37,243 bases of DNA from assembly GCA_016188145.1 (NCBI GenBank), contig JACPIJ010000053.1:1-37243 (forward strand), given 5' to 3'. Below are positions 28,665-37,243 of the stretch, piece after piece. Below the pieces are notes generated by a model. That model did not search any database. It was not told the origin of the DNA and saw only the letters and a program-made list of their open reading frames with translations. Each line of letters starts with the position of its first letter. Position 1 is the first letter of the stretch. Position numbers and translations under genes: made by a program. Source of the DNA: Candidatus Woesearchaeota archaeon. GTDB taxonomy: Archaea; Nanobdellota; Nanobdellia; Woesearchaeales; UBA10216.

Positions 28665-29264
28665 ATGTCGATTTTGGCGGATGTCAGCTCACTGTTCCAT
28701 GAACCAGAACAATCGCTGATTGCAGGGCAGGGTGTTCATATTGTCTATATTCAGGAATCTTACAGAGGCGCTTATCAGAAGGCTAAAAGTGTAGGGCTTG
28801 AACTGCTGCTGGAGGCAGAGCACCCGCATGTATCAAGCGCAGAGGAAGGTGGAATTTCTATTAGCCACTACTGGCCGCCCCTTCAGCACAATCAGTTCAG
28901 GAGAGAGAGCCCCGAGCTGTTTCACTGTGAAGAAGGGCTTGGAGGGATTTCTGAGCAGGAGTTGGGCACAAGAGGCATCTGCGTTATCGTTGACAACAGC
29001 GTGGATACAGGAAGGACGCTCTGGATGGCGAAGGAATACCTGCAAAGGAAGGGCTATTGTGACCGGCAGATTTTCGTTGCCGCATCTGTCTGGCTGAATG
29101 GCGAGCCACAGGCATTGAGGCCGTTCGAACTCAGGCCTTTGGGAAGCTTTTCCCTGCTGCTTTCAGAAGCTCAACGAATGCTGGAAGCGGATGTTACGCC
29201 GTTCCTGCCGGCAAAGCCGGGCTCGCTGCCTGAAGCGATTTCTGCTTATTGCCGGATTTTGTAA
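28665..29264 (+). CDS. Type I phosphoribosyltransferase-fold protein
   Basis: A 199-residue protein with the PRPP-binding signature ICVIVDNSVDTGRTL (about residues 105-119), matching VIVDDxxxTGxT apart from Asn for the second Asp. The rest is divergent. The segment before it (HYWPPLQHNQFRRESPEL) and the C terminus resemble no named PRTase. The substrate is unknown; a regulatory or salvage role is possible. The second-acidic-residue change also occurs in non-enzymatic relatives, so activity is uncertain. The ATG at 28665 is set by the TATA-box spacing. Confidence 0.7.
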   Translation: MSILADVSSLFHEPEQSLIAGQGVHIVYIQESYRGAYQKAKSVGLELLLEAEHPHVSSAEEGGISISHYWPPLQHNQFRRESPELFHCEEGLGGISEQELGTRGICVIVDNSVDTGRTLWMAKEYLQRKGYCDRQIFVAASVWLNGEPQALRPFELRPLGSFSLLLSEAQRMLEADVTPFLPAKPGSLPEAISAYCRIL

Positions 29265-29362
29265 TACAAAAACATCAACGCATCCCATCAGCGTATTTAG
29301 TCATTACTATAAAGTCATTAAAAATAAATAATTTTATAAGCCTGTTAAACTTCCCTTACTAA

Positions 29363-30424
29363 ATGACAACCCAACTCACTCTTGAACAACTGGTACTTGC
29401 CCGACAGGTGTTTGCGGCAGCAGACCCCAGGCGTTTCCTGTTGGCGTTCAAAGTCCTTGATGCCACACCACGCTCAAATAGCCAGATTAAGGAAAAGCTC
29501 TGGGCGCTTTACCCTGCTGTCGCAAAAGTGCTGGAGCAGTGGTCAAGCTTTGGCGACGGAAGGCTGATGGGCAAGATGTGTGAAAGGTCCCTTGATTCGC
29601 TTGGTCTTGTTGAGAGGACAGAACTGTACCTTCAAGGTCAGAGGCACAAGAATCACGCTTACACGGCTTCCGGATGGTCCTCTTCCCCTCTTGTGAATAG
29701 GCTGTCGGGCTATGCCTATTTCATTCAAGAAACTGCGCACAGGCTTGGCATCAGCACTTTTTTGCTGTTCAGCCATTTGTCAGGCAACAAGGGCATAGAA
29801 GCTCCCCTTAATAAGGCAATGATAATCTCAGAACTGGCTGCAAAAGCAGATTACCGTACAGGGCAACCAGTAACTGTTGGCCAACTTGAGGGAAGTGTTG
29901 GTCTGCATTCCCACCTAATCTTCGGCCATTTGCAGCAGCTCGCATTGGCAGGTGTTGTTACACTGGATGGCCATGCACAGGTTGCAAATACCGGTATGAA
30001 CGGCAAGCAATTTCATTACTGTTGGGCCTCTAATGAGCCTCCTCCACCTCTTCCGCCAAAGCAGGCACTGGTTGCGGCCAGACTTTATTCCGCCACCTCC
30101 AAAGATCCGCATGCGCTCATTGCAGCTTCAGAATTCTATCCTGGCATATTTGGTAAGAGGCAGTATGCCCGCAATGCACTTAAAAGGCTCATTAAAGCCG
30201 GGCTCATTGAGCAGCACTCAAAATATTATTTCCAAAACGTCAGCCCTACGCAGTTAGGCATAGATGTTGCTGTGCAAATGGTTGACCCTGTAATAGCTGC
30301 GGTAAGAGGGGAATCTTATGCAGCTGAGCTGGTTCGTGCCGGCGCCTCATCTTTCAGGGCCAACGAGCGTGTCAGGCTTCTCTCCATGGCCCGGAGTTAC
30401 GTTGCCGCATCAAAAATTATATAA
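29363..30424 (+). CDS. Unrecognised protein with probable winged-helix repeats
   Basis: A 353-residue protein of no family I know. At least three stretches look like winged-helix DNA-binding units: TPRSNSQIKEKLWAL near residue 35, PVTVGQLEGSVGLHSHLIFGHLQQLALAGVV near 175, and YARNALKRLIKAGLIEQHSKYYF near 275. It is soluble and basic, with a Pro-rich linker (EPPPPLPPK). A TATA box (TTTTATAAG, about 29331-29339) is about 27 bases before the ATG. A transcription factor is a reasonable guess. AGTCATTA occurs twice within 25 bases just upstream of the TATA box. Confidence 0.6.
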   Translation: MTTQLTLEQLVLARQVFAAADPRRFLLAFKVLDATPRSNSQIKEKLWALYPAVAKVLEQWSSFGDGRLMGKMCERSLDSLGLVERTELYLQGQRHKNHAYTASGWSSSPLVNRLSGYAYFIQETAHRLGISTFLLFSHLSGNKGIEAPLNKAMIISELAAKADYRTGQPVTVGQLEGSVGLHSHLIFGHLQQLALAGVVTLDGHAQVANTGMNGKQFHYCWASNEPPPPLPPKQALVAARLYSATSKDPHALIAASEFYPGIFGKRQYARNALKRLIKAGLIEQHSKYYFQNVSPTQLGIDVAVQMVDPVIAAVRGESYAAELVRAGASSFRANERVRLLSMARSYVAASKII

Positions 30425-30437
30425 ACACGCCTCTTGA

Positions 30438-31466
<1,029 letters not shown>

Positions 31467-31511
31467 CAATCTGCAAAAACTATTTATACGCTCCTTATCT
31501 TTGCAGCTGCC

Positions 31512-32717
31512 ATGGTCAAGCTTCCATCCATCAAAGACAAGGACCTTGAGCTGGCTGGAAAGGTTGTTCTCGTGAGGACAGGAATGGATGTTCCTCTGGA
31601 TGAGTCCGGGCTTGTTACTGATGACAGCCGCATCCAAGAGGCAGTCCCAACTGTACAGTACCTTGTAAAGAATGGGGCCAAGGTTGTTCTTCTTACTCAT
31701 ATAAACCGCCCAGGCGGCAAGATTGTTGAGAACCAGCGCGTTGAGGCTGTTGCGGTAAAGCTTTCAATAATTTTGAAGCAAGATGTAAAGCCGTTGAGCG
31801 ATTGCATCGGAAGCGAAGTTGAAGCGGCAATCAGGGAAATGAAAAATGGTGAAGTTGTTTTCCTTGAAAACCTCCGCTTCCATGCTGAAGAGGAAGCCAA
31901 CAGCGATGTGTTTGCCCAGCAGCTGGCAAAGCTTGGAAATATTTACGTCAACGATGCCTTTTCCAACTCCCACCGCAGCCACGCATCAATGGTTGGGCTG
32001 CCAAAACATCTGCCGTCTTATGCCGGGCTGCTGCTTGAGAAGGAAATGAAAGTCCTGACTTCTGCCCTTGAAAAGCCAAAAAGGCCTTTTGTCGTTGTTC
32101 TTGGAGGGGCCAAGGTCTCTGACAAGATTGGGGTAATCCGCAACCTTGGCCTTAAAGCTGACAAAATACTTATCGGAGGTGCCATGATGTTCACCTTTTA
32201 CCGCTCTCGCGGATTTGATGTCGGCAGCAGCAGGTTTGAGGCTGACAAGGTCTCTCTGGCTGATGACCTCCTCAACGAGTTTCAGGGAAAAATCGTGCTG
32301 CCTGTCGACGTTGTTGCGGCTGACAAGTTTGCTAATGACGCAAGGTCACAGGTTGTTGCGGCTAGCGAAATTCCCCCTGGCTGGATGGGCCTTGACATAG
32401 GTCCGGAGTCTGTCAAGCGCTTCAGTAAGGAGCTGTCAGAGGCAAGGACAATAATCTGGAACGGCCCATTGGGCGTTTTTGAGTTTGAAATGTTCTCACA
32501 AGGCACACTGGCAGTTGCCAAAACAATTTCTGAAATGACCGGAAAGGCGACCACTATAATTGGCGGAGGCGACACGCTCTCGGCAGTCGAAAAAGCCGGC
32601 TTGAAGGGCAGGTTCTCCCATTCATCAACAGGTGGGGGAGCCATGCTTGAGCTCCTCGAAGGCAAAACCCTGCCTGGAGCTGCTGCGCTGGCAGAGGCAG
32701 CAGCCCGCCAGCCATAG
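31512..32717 (+). CDS. pgk: Phosphoglycerate kinase with altered substrate-site residues
   Basis: A 401-residue enzyme making ATP from 1,3-bisphosphoglycerate. It has FLENLRFH, NDAFSNSHRSHAS, VVLGGAKVSDKIGVI and GGGDTLSAVEKAG with the C-terminal STGGGAMLELLEG loop. The N-terminal substrate motif, normally RxDxNVP, reads RTGMDVPLD here, so Asp is Gly and Asn is Asp. The usual SHLGRP is THINRP. The catalytic Arg and the nucleotide site remain. A TATA box (CTATTTATACG, about 31480-31490) is about 27 bases before the ATG, giving a promoter separate from gap. Confidence 0.95.
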   Translation: MVKLPSIKDKDLELAGKVVLVRTGMDVPLDESGLVTDDSRIQEAVPTVQYLVKNGAKVVLLTHINRPGGKIVENQRVEAVAVKLSIILKQDVKPLSDCIGSEVEAAIREMKNGEVVFLENLRFHAEEEANSDVFAQQLAKLGNIYVNDAFSNSHRSHASMVGLPKHLPSYAGLLLEKEMKVLTSALEKPKRPFVVVLGGAKVSDKIGVIRNLGLKADKILIGGAMMFTFYRSRGFDVGSSRFEADKVSLADDLLNEFQGKIVLPVDVVAADKFANDARSQVVAASEIPPGWMGLDIGPESVKRFSKELSEARTIIWNGPLGVFEFEMFSQGTLAVAKTISEMTGKATTIIGGGDTLSAVEKAGLKGRFSHSSTGGGAMLELLEGKTLPGAAALAEAAARQP

Positions 32718-32740
32718 CCGTTTGTTTCTTATTTTGTTAC

Positions 32741-32829
32741 CAAAAAGTTTATATATAAACATATCACTGGATAATAATTAAAACGGCAAGAAATAGCGAG
32801 TATTTTGCGCGCTTTAGTGATTCGGTGGG
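32741..32829 (+). promoter_or_regulatory. Promoter of the large coiled-coil gene
   Basis: A strong TATA stretch (AAAGTTTATATATAAAC, about 32743-32759) is followed by a leader of about 45-60 bases that includes GGTGGGG just before the GTG start. Confidence 0.55.
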
Positions 32830-35097
32830 GTGTGGGAGAGGTTGGCCATTTCGGAAGAAGAGGTTAAGAAGTCTTTTGCCAGAGTTAAAGAGGATATTCT
32901 TCAGCTCAAGCGCTCTGTCAACAAGCAGGCCTTTGCAGATGAGGAAACGGGCAAGGCTTTGGGCAATCTTTTGCAGAAGGATGAGTTCTACGCGTTCATC
33001 AAGCGCCTCGGCTCCAAGCTAGAGGAACTTGAGAACCAGTTTCCATCAAAATCTGATACGGAAGACGTTCAGGAGCTTGCCTCGGAGTTAAGGGAAGAAA
33101 TTTCCAACATCAGGAAGGCAGTTGAGCGTAAGGACGAGCTTGCTGAAGAGATTCGCCAGGTAAGAAAGCTTCAGGGCAAGGTCCTTGAGCTGGAAGGCAT
33201 TTCTGTTCCAAAGCCCGAGTTTTCCAAGGAGGTTGCAAGGCTCAAGGCAGATCTTTCTTCCCTCAAGTCAGAAACTTCGGCAAAAAGCAGCGAGGTGTCC
33301 TCTTCTGCATCCTTCCTAACCGGCTCGCTGGCAAAGCTAACCAAGGACCTTACAGATTTTGGCGCAAGGCTTAACTCGCTCGCGACCAGGGCTGTTGTGA
33401 AGGACGACATTTCGTCATTTACGGAAAGGATTGAGTCGTCAAGCCAGGAGGCATCTCGGGGGTTTGCATCCCTGAAGCGCGATGTTGACAAGAAAGTGTC
33501 TTTTGTCGGCTCTTTCGAGGGAAGGCTGTCTTCGCTTGGCGAGAAGCTTGCATCGGCTGAAACCTCCATAGTTGCCATTAATGAGAGCTTGTCAAGGAAA
33601 TTCGTTGATAAGCACAACTTTGAGAAATCCGTAGCTGAGCTGAGGTCAAAACTGAACGAGACCAAGCAGCTTGTTGATTCCTCAATGAGCGAGGTCAACC
33701 TTGACGATTACGTTACAAGGCGCTCGCTTAAGCAGCAGCTCTCCTCAGTTTCTGACTCTGTCCCTGCAGCCGTTGATTCGGCCCTGTCGTCAAAGCTCTC
33801 TTCTGTTGAGGAGCAGCTGCGCTCGCTTAAGTCGCAGCTTGACTCGCTTCAAAGGGCTTCGGGGCAGCGCCACTCAAGGGACATCTCGAAGCTGAAGGAG
33901 GAGATTGAGCGTTTCTCATCAGAGTTTGTCCAGTTCAGCGATTTTGCATCCAAGCTTGACAGGCTGCAGAAGTCTTCTGAAGATTCATGGAGTGATGCCA
34001 AAAAGGAAATGAAGCGCCAGCGGGAGCTTCTCGAGGAAAGGCTTAGGTCGCTTGAGTCACACTACCACTCTTCCAGCGACTCGCTTAAGGCAGAGCTTGA
34101 TGAGCTGCGCAGCCAGATTAAGTCATTGTCCAAGGCTGATGCCGCTGCAAAAGTGGAAATGGCAAAGATCAGCACCTCTGCCGCAAAGGTTGCTGCCAAG
34201 ACTGCTACAGAACTCATTGAGGAAGCGGAGGAAGAAGCCAAGGAAGTCAGGAAGAAAGGAAAAGGGCTCTCTCCATTAGCTGTTTCAGTAATAATAGTTG
34301 CACTGCTCATCCTTGGCTCTGTTTCGTACGTCATGCTAAAAGGTCCAGGCCCCGCTGGCCCGGCTGAAAAAGCGGAAGAAGATGTATTGAAGAATGTCAG
34401 TGTGCCTCCACTTGTGCAGCCGCAGGAAGTTCAGCAGCCACAGCCAGTAACTCCGCCTCCCCAACCTGAAGTTGTGCCTGAAGTTACGCCTGAAGTTGTT
34501 GAAGTTGTTATTGTGAATGTCACATCAAATGCTACAGAAGAAGTTAATGTTCCTCAGCAGCCTGAAATACTTAACATTTCCAACGTGTCAGAAGCAATTG
34601 CGCCTAGAGAGCTGACAAAAGCAGAGAAGAACCAGAACTGCAAGAGGCAGCTGGAATGCACGAAGCGCTCTGATTCAGAATACTGGTTCGACTGCTACTT
34701 TGATGATGCCAGCCAGCAGTGCAGGTGCTTTGTTGGCGGCATTGACAAGTGCCCGCAGCTGCTGGTAGAGAACGAGAGCGTGGCAGCTGCGCCAGCAGAA
34801 GGCGAAAAAGAGGGAGAGAAAGGTAAGGCTCCTGGCCTGAGGTATTATGGCGCTGTGGTGTTTGTAGTGCTTGTTGTCCTCTTCTTCGCCTACAGGATGC
34901 TTTTTGTGAAAGAAGAAAAAACTGAAAAGGCGGCTGAGCAGCAGAGGGAGAAGGGTAAAGAACAAAAAGAATCCAAGGCAGAAAAAGCTGCTGCCAAGAA
35001 GCAGGAAAAGGAGAAAGAGAAGGGCGAGAAGCCATCGAAGGCGAAAAGCGAAGACGAAGACGTTATTGACCTGGAAGAATTCTTTGAGAAGAAGTAG
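32830..35097 (+). CDS. Large membrane-anchored coiled-coil protein
   Basis: A 755-residue protein with no named family. Residues about 5-475 are an almost unbroken charged, heptad-like coiled coil. A membrane helix near 480-505 (LSPLAVSVIIVALLILGSVSY) is followed by a Pro/Val/Glu linker (PQPVTPPPQPEVVPEVTPE) with several N-x-S/T sites, then a compact domain with six cysteines (CKRQLEC, WFDCYF, QCRCF, DKCPQ). A second membrane helix (VVFVVLVVLFFAY) leads to a Lys/Glu-rich tail ending DVIDLEEFFEKK. The likely topology is both ends inside with the Cys domain outside. It starts at GTG. Confidence 0.75.
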   Translation: MWERLAISEEEVKKSFARVKEDILQLKRSVNKQAFADEETGKALGNLLQKDEFYAFIKRLGSKLEELENQFPSKSDTEDVQELASELREEISNIRKAVERKDELAEEIRQVRKLQGKVLELEGISVPKPEFSKEVARLKADLSSLKSETSAKSSEVSSSASFLTGSLAKLTKDLTDFGARLNSLATRAVVKDDISSFTERIESSSQEASRGFASLKRDVDKKVSFVGSFEGRLSSLGEKLASAETSIVAINESLSRKFVDKHNFEKSVAELRSKLNETKQLVDSSMSEVNLDDYVTRRSLKQQLSSVSDSVPAAVDSALSSKLSSVEEQLRSLKSQLDSLQRASGQRHSRDISKLKEEIERFSSEFVQFSDFASKLDRLQKSSEDSWSDAKKEMKRQRELLEERLRSLESHYHSSSDSLKAELDELRSQIKSLSKADAAAKVEMAKISTSAAKVAAKTATELIEEAEEEAKEVRKKGKGLSPLAVSVIIVALLILGSVSYVMLKGPGPAGPAEKAEEDVLKNVSVPPLVQPQEVQQPQPVTPPPQPEVVPEVTPEVVEVVIVNVTSNATEEVNVPQQPEILNISNVSEAIAPRELTKAEKNQNCKRQLECTKRSDSEYWFDCYFDDASQQCRCFVGGIDKCPQLLVENESVAAAPAEGEKEGEKGKAPGLRYYGAVVFVVLVVLFFAYRMLFVKEEKTEKAAEQQREKGKEQKESKAEKAAAKKQEKEKEKGEKPSKAKSEDEDVIDLEEFFEKK

Positions 35098-35156
35098 AAT
35101 AAGAAGAAGTAGAGGTTAGTGTCTTTTTCCCTGCTGCGAGTGCCGTTTTTTGATTC

Positions 35157-35257
35157 GTTTCTTGATTGACCTTTTCGTTTTTTGGTTTGAGCTTTTTCGC
35201 AAAAACCCAAGTCGTGTCTTACACGACTGGGCCCATTCGCTACAGGCGAATTGGGGG
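35157..35257. repeat. Twin-hairpin element F between convergent genes
   Basis: Hairpin one: 35210-35217 with 35221-35228 (8 bp, 3-base loop), extended by CCC/GGG with one bulged A. Hairpin two: 35235-35240 with 35246-35251 (6 bp, 5-base loop), extended by CCC/GGG with one bulged T. CCCAAGTCG at 35206-35214 is shared with the elements at 6019 and 36294. The left flank (35157-35205) is T-rich with TTTTT-cgc-AAAAA and GATTGACC. On the minus strand the element starts right after the TFS stop codon. Confidence 0.75.
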
Positions 35258-35584
35258 TCACCCATACTCCCGCCACTTGTATTTGCAGCTTGTGCACTGG
35301 TGGAACTTTGTTTCGCCTTCATCTCCTGCCCGGGTTTGCCTTGTCCAGTAATACGCTTGAGGGTTATGGCACTTCGGGCACTCTGCGTCAGTCATGGGCG
35401 CGTTAATCTTTTCCTCTGCCGCAGCCTCAAACATTCTTTCCTCATGCTTTGGCTTTTGCTTTATTTTTTCGGTTATCTTTGCAGAATCAGTATCACTGCT
35501 CGAATAGCCGCAGCTGCACTTGAGCTGGGCTTTTCCCTCCACGTTTTTCGGCACCAGTATTGAGCCGCACCGCGCACAGAACAT
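35258..35584 (-). CDS. tfs: Transcription factor S (TFIIS-like RNA polymerase cleavage factor)
   Basis: A 108-residue protein with an N-terminal zinc ribbon (FCARCGSILVP and CSCGYSS) and a C-terminal TFIIS-type ribbon (CPKCHNPQAYYWTRQTR, then CTSCKYKWREYG). The catalytic Asp-Glu pair is in RAGDEGE, the hairpin that enters the polymerase active site to stimulate RNA cleavage of stalled complexes. This makes it an active TFS rather than an RpoM-like or inhibitory paralogue. It is three bases from the signal peptidase gene, same strand, so the two are probably co-transcribed. Confidence 0.94.
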   Translation of the reverse strand: MFCARCGSILVPKNVEGKAQLKCSCGYSSSDTDSAKITEKIKQKPKHEERMFEAAAEEKINAPMTDAECPKCHNPQAYYWTRQTRAGDEGETKFHQCTSCKYKWREYG

Positions 35585-35586
35585 TC

Positions 35587-36180
35587 TTATCCTCTTACGG
35601 CTTTTATGATGTCAGTGAATATTATCTTTACGTAGCCAACATAGGGCACCCTTAGCCATGCAGTTCCCACTATCCTGTCCTCTTTTATCTCTTTCTCCTC
35701 ATCCCTCTGTTCAGAGTTTCTGTCTCCTTTTGTTGAAAAATAGTTTGTTCCCCCGGATTCCCACTTGCCCACAACCCTGTGTATTATCGGTTCGGGCCTG
35801 TTGCCGTCAAAAACTATTACGTCGCCAACATCTATCTTCCCAGGCTTCTTTCCTTTCAGGATTATTATGTCGCCTTTGTTAAAGCCCCCGTTCATCCTGA
35901 AGCTTGTAAATTGCGCTTCTGTTATGTTGCGTTTCGTGTAAAATGGTCCCATGGTTTTCCACCACGTTCCAAACTCTGATTGGTGCTGCATGCTGTCGCT
36001 TATTACAGCAACAACAGGGTGGTTTGTTTGGAGTGCGAGCCCGAGCCCTGGGTAGACTAGAAATTTGATTATTACGAAGGCAAGCCCTGCATTAATGAGC
36101 CAGCTCCACACACTGTTGTCATTCCACAGAAACTTCCACACAGCTTTCAAAGTTTTTTTCAGTTTTTTGGCAGCAGCCAT
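35587..36180 (-). CDS. Signal peptidase I, archaeal/ER type (S26B)
   Basis: A 197-residue membrane protease that removes signal peptides. After a basic N terminus and one membrane helix (WLINAGLAFVIIKFLVYPGLGL) come the catalytic Ser in VAVISDSMQ, His in PIIHRVVGKW, and Asp in FSTKGDRNSEQ. Ser-His-Asp, rather than the bacterial Ser-Lys, marks the archaeal type. An extended insertion lies between Ser and His (residues about 75-125). GAGGAAACG precedes the ATG at 36180, which I prefer over the 36249 extension that runs into the hairpin region. Confidence 0.93.
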   Translation of the reverse strand: MAAAKKLKKTLKAVWKFLWNDNSVWSWLINAGLAFVIIKFLVYPGLGLALQTNHPVVAVISDSMQHQSEFGTWWKTMGPFYTKRNITEAQFTSFRMNGGFNKGDIIILKGKKPGKIDVGDVIVFDGNRPEPIIHRVVGKWESGGTNYFSTKGDRNSEQRDEEKEIKEDRIVGTAWLRVPYVGYVKIIFTDIIKAVRG

Positions 36181-36264
36181 TCTATTCGTTTCCTCTACAA
36201 GTAAGGTAACCTCGTCTGTGTTTTTGTGCCGACTTTGCCTAAGTTGCACTTAGGTTCACTTCTT

Positions 36265-36360
36265 CTCCCCACGGTCACCGTAGGGGAGAGAAGCCCAAGT
36301 CGAGTAAAGCTCGACTGGGCACAGTCGCCATAAAGGCGACTTGTGTGAAGTCCAAAGGAC
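36265..36360. repeat. Element G: three or four adjacent hairpins in a divergent promoter region
   Basis: Hairpin zero: 36265-36274 with 36278-36288 (10 bp, one bulge, loop TCA). Hairpin one: 36298-36304 with 36310-36316 (7 bp, plus an internal T-G, extended by CCC/GGG with a bulged A as in element F). Hairpin two: 36323-36329 with 36335-36341 (7 bp, 5-base loop). A short GTCC-aaa-GGAC follows at 36350-36360. CCCAAGTCG lies at 36294-36302. The intergenic region 36181-36437 otherwise holds only promoter sequence. Confidence 0.8.
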
Positions 36361-36437
36361 CAAAGTCAGCACCTCACAAAACTCCATCTAACCTCCCCTG
36401 CGTAACAAATAAAAAGGTATCGCTTTTACGGTTTGTT

Positions 36438-37091
36438 ATGGGGAAAAGTAAGCCGGTCCGGAAACAGCAGAAGCACGCGAAGTATTACGAGGCAATACTC
36501 CAGCTCAGGGAGCCTGACCCTGCTGTCATCATGGCTGTGGAGGATGCGGTAAAGTCGTCAGCCGAGGATAACAAGGAGATTTTCATCTCAAAGAGGAAAA
36601 AGGTCACGAACGGCTGGGATTTCTACCTGAGCCTGAAAGGCTTTGCAGTTGAGCTTGGCAGGGCTCTTTACAATAAGTTTGGCGGCGAGCTCAAGATTAC
36701 AAAGAAGCTGTTCTCCCAGCACAGGCAGACCAGCAAGCTCCTTTACCGCATTACGGTTCTTTTCAGGATGGCGCCTTTCAAGCCCGGGGATATGGTCCTT
36801 CTTGGCGAAAACGCTTTCAGGATTACTGCCCTCAAAAAGCGATTTGTAAGCAGCATGAACCTTGAAACATTTCGGAATGTGGAGCTCGATTACAAGGAAG
36901 TTGTAAGGAATGCAGAGAAGCTTGAAGCAGTCAGGGCGGTTGTTTCAAAGATTCAGCCGCATCTTGAGGTAATACACCCCGAAACCTTCCAGGGCGTGCC
37001 AGTCCTTCCCATAACCAAAAATACAAAGCTTGTTCCTGGCGTGAAAATCCTTGTTGTTGTATCCGGCGATAAGGTTTGGCTCGCCACTTAG
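36438..37091 (+). CDS. NMD3-like protein lacking the N-terminal zinc ribbons
   Basis: A 217-residue protein matching the central and C-terminal parts of archaeal NMD3: KPVRKQQKHAKYYEAILQLR, DNKEIFISKRKKVTNGWDFYLS, LYNKFGGELKITKKLFSQHRQTSKLLYRITVLFR, then an SH3/OB-like tail with KPGDMVLLG. Full archaeal NMD3 proteins begin with paired CxxC zinc ribbons that touch the large ribosomal subunit. None are encoded here or in the upstream frame. In eukaryotes NMD3 guides 60S export; the archaeal role is probably ribosome assembly. TATA-like AATAAAAAGG about 27 bases upstream supports the ATG at 36438. Confidence 0.85.
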   Translation: MGKSKPVRKQQKHAKYYEAILQLREPDPAVIMAVEDAVKSSAEDNKEIFISKRKKVTNGWDFYLSLKGFAVELGRALYNKFGGELKITKKLFSQHRQTSKLLYRITVLFRMAPFKPGDMVLLGENAFRITALKKRFVSSMNLETFRNVELDYKEVVRNAEKLEAVRAVVSKIQPHLEVIHPETFQGVPVLPITKNTKLVPGVKILVVVSGDKVWLAT

Positions 37092-37099
37092 AGTTCGCG

Positions 37100-37243
37100 C
37101 TATCGAAGCTTTTCAAGAAACTTGCGAGTCGTCACAATCTTTATTTCCTTAAACTTCTTTAAACGAAGCAGATCTTTATCACCAGAGACTATGCAGCTTG
37201 CTTTGCCGTCTATAGCTGCTTCAATTATTCTGTTATCGGGAGG
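37100..37243 (-). CDS. PIN-domain protein (putative toxin/RNase), 5' end outside the window
   Basis: The visible 47 C-terminal residues read PDNRIIEAAIDGKASCIVSGDKDLL followed by FKEIKIVTTRKFLEKL. This is the C-terminal half of a PIN domain of the VapC-like putative-toxin type, with the conserved Asn, the acidic residue in IIEAAI and the SGDKDLL aspartates. PIN domains are metal-dependent ribonucleases. The gene converges on the NMD3-like gene with 8 bases between stops. Any antitoxin partner would lie beyond the window edge. Confidence 0.85.
   Translation of the reverse strand, partial: PPDNRIIEAAIDGKASCIVSGDKDLLRLKKFKEIKIVTTRKFLEKLR

Noticed and set aside
29205-29236. Possible further twin hairpin (CCGGC-aaa-GCCGG then TCGCT...AGCGA) inside the phosphoribosyltransferase-like gene
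   Set aside because: Stems are only 5 bp with no sequence link to the other units; too weak to include.
34604-35035. Long minus-strand frames under the coiled-coil gene
   Set aside because: Antisense of a Lys/Glu-rich coding region gives Leu/Ser/Phe-rich frames without start signals; shadows.
36265-36360. Element G as a tRNA or riboswitch aptamer
   Set aside because: The hairpins are simple, with no T-loop, no conserved D arm or known aptamer core, and the same plan recurs at unrelated genes.

Overview
This is a gene-dense archaeal window. The evidence is TATA-box promoters about 25-30 bases upstream of many start codons (often with almost no leader), an intron-containing tRNA-Gly with a perfect bulge-helix-bulge, transcription factor S, a TrmB regulator, an archaeal-type signal peptidase I, an NMD3-like protein and a TraB-family protein. 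Mixed in are genes more typical of bacteria: a GapA-type glyceraldehyde-3-phosphate dehydrogenase, SUF iron-sulfur assembly, NrdR and a urea transporter. That mixture, with several small orphan membrane and coiled-coil proteins, suggests a DPANN-type lineage. This placement is inference; no rRNA is present.

Layout. 1-230: no gene, but a dense set of nested stem-loops. 231-5168: membrane protein, M50 protease, two unrecognised proteins (one with a SWIM-like zinc motif), TraB, PRC-barrel and MIP18/SufT-like protein. 5210-11582: tRNA-Gly(CCC), shikimate-kinase-like NTPase, flavin reductase-like protein, EamA transporter, endonuclease III, ferredoxin fusion, small membrane protein, dUTPase with a D-2-hydroxyacid dehydrogenase, and urea transporter. 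11625-16064 (minus strand): a deoxyribonucleotide cluster of B12-dependent ribonucleotide reductase, a 38-residue zinc ribbon, cobalamin adenosyltransferase and NrdR. The adenosyltransferase would supply the cofactor and NrdR is a likely repressor. 16360-18103: unknown protein, membrane protein, TrmB. 18203-21258: five overlapping genes (two tiny ORFs, a carbamate kinase homologue, a probable ATP-grasp-like protein, a HAD protein) divergent from trmB across a perfect palindrome. 21260-28539 (minus strand): AP endonuclease and a SUF operon (regulator, sufB, sufD, sufS, sufU, sufC, ferredoxin, A-type carrier). 28665-32717: phosphoribosyltransferase-like protein, tandem winged-helix-like protein, GAPDH, PGK. 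32830-37243: large coiled-coil membrane protein, TFS, signal peptidase, NMD3-like protein and a truncated PIN-domain gene.

The most unusual content is a family of twin-hairpin DNA elements. Each has a 7-9 bp stem with a tiny (usually 3-base) loop, a short linker, then a 6-8 bp stem with a 4-5-base loop. Stem sequences differ between loci, but changes on one arm are matched on the other. I see them at 5-77, 6019-6075, 12100-12140, 12583-12674 (two copies), 35206-35255 and 36265-36341. One pair of copies lies in frame inside the cobalamin adenosyltransferase gene. Another lies at the nrdR start and is flanked by a 12-base direct repeat that duplicates the first four nrdR codons, as expected for a target-site duplication. 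This resembles the in-frame palindromic elements of Rickettsia, but in an archaeon. The second candidate system is the five-gene overlapping operon at 18203-21258.
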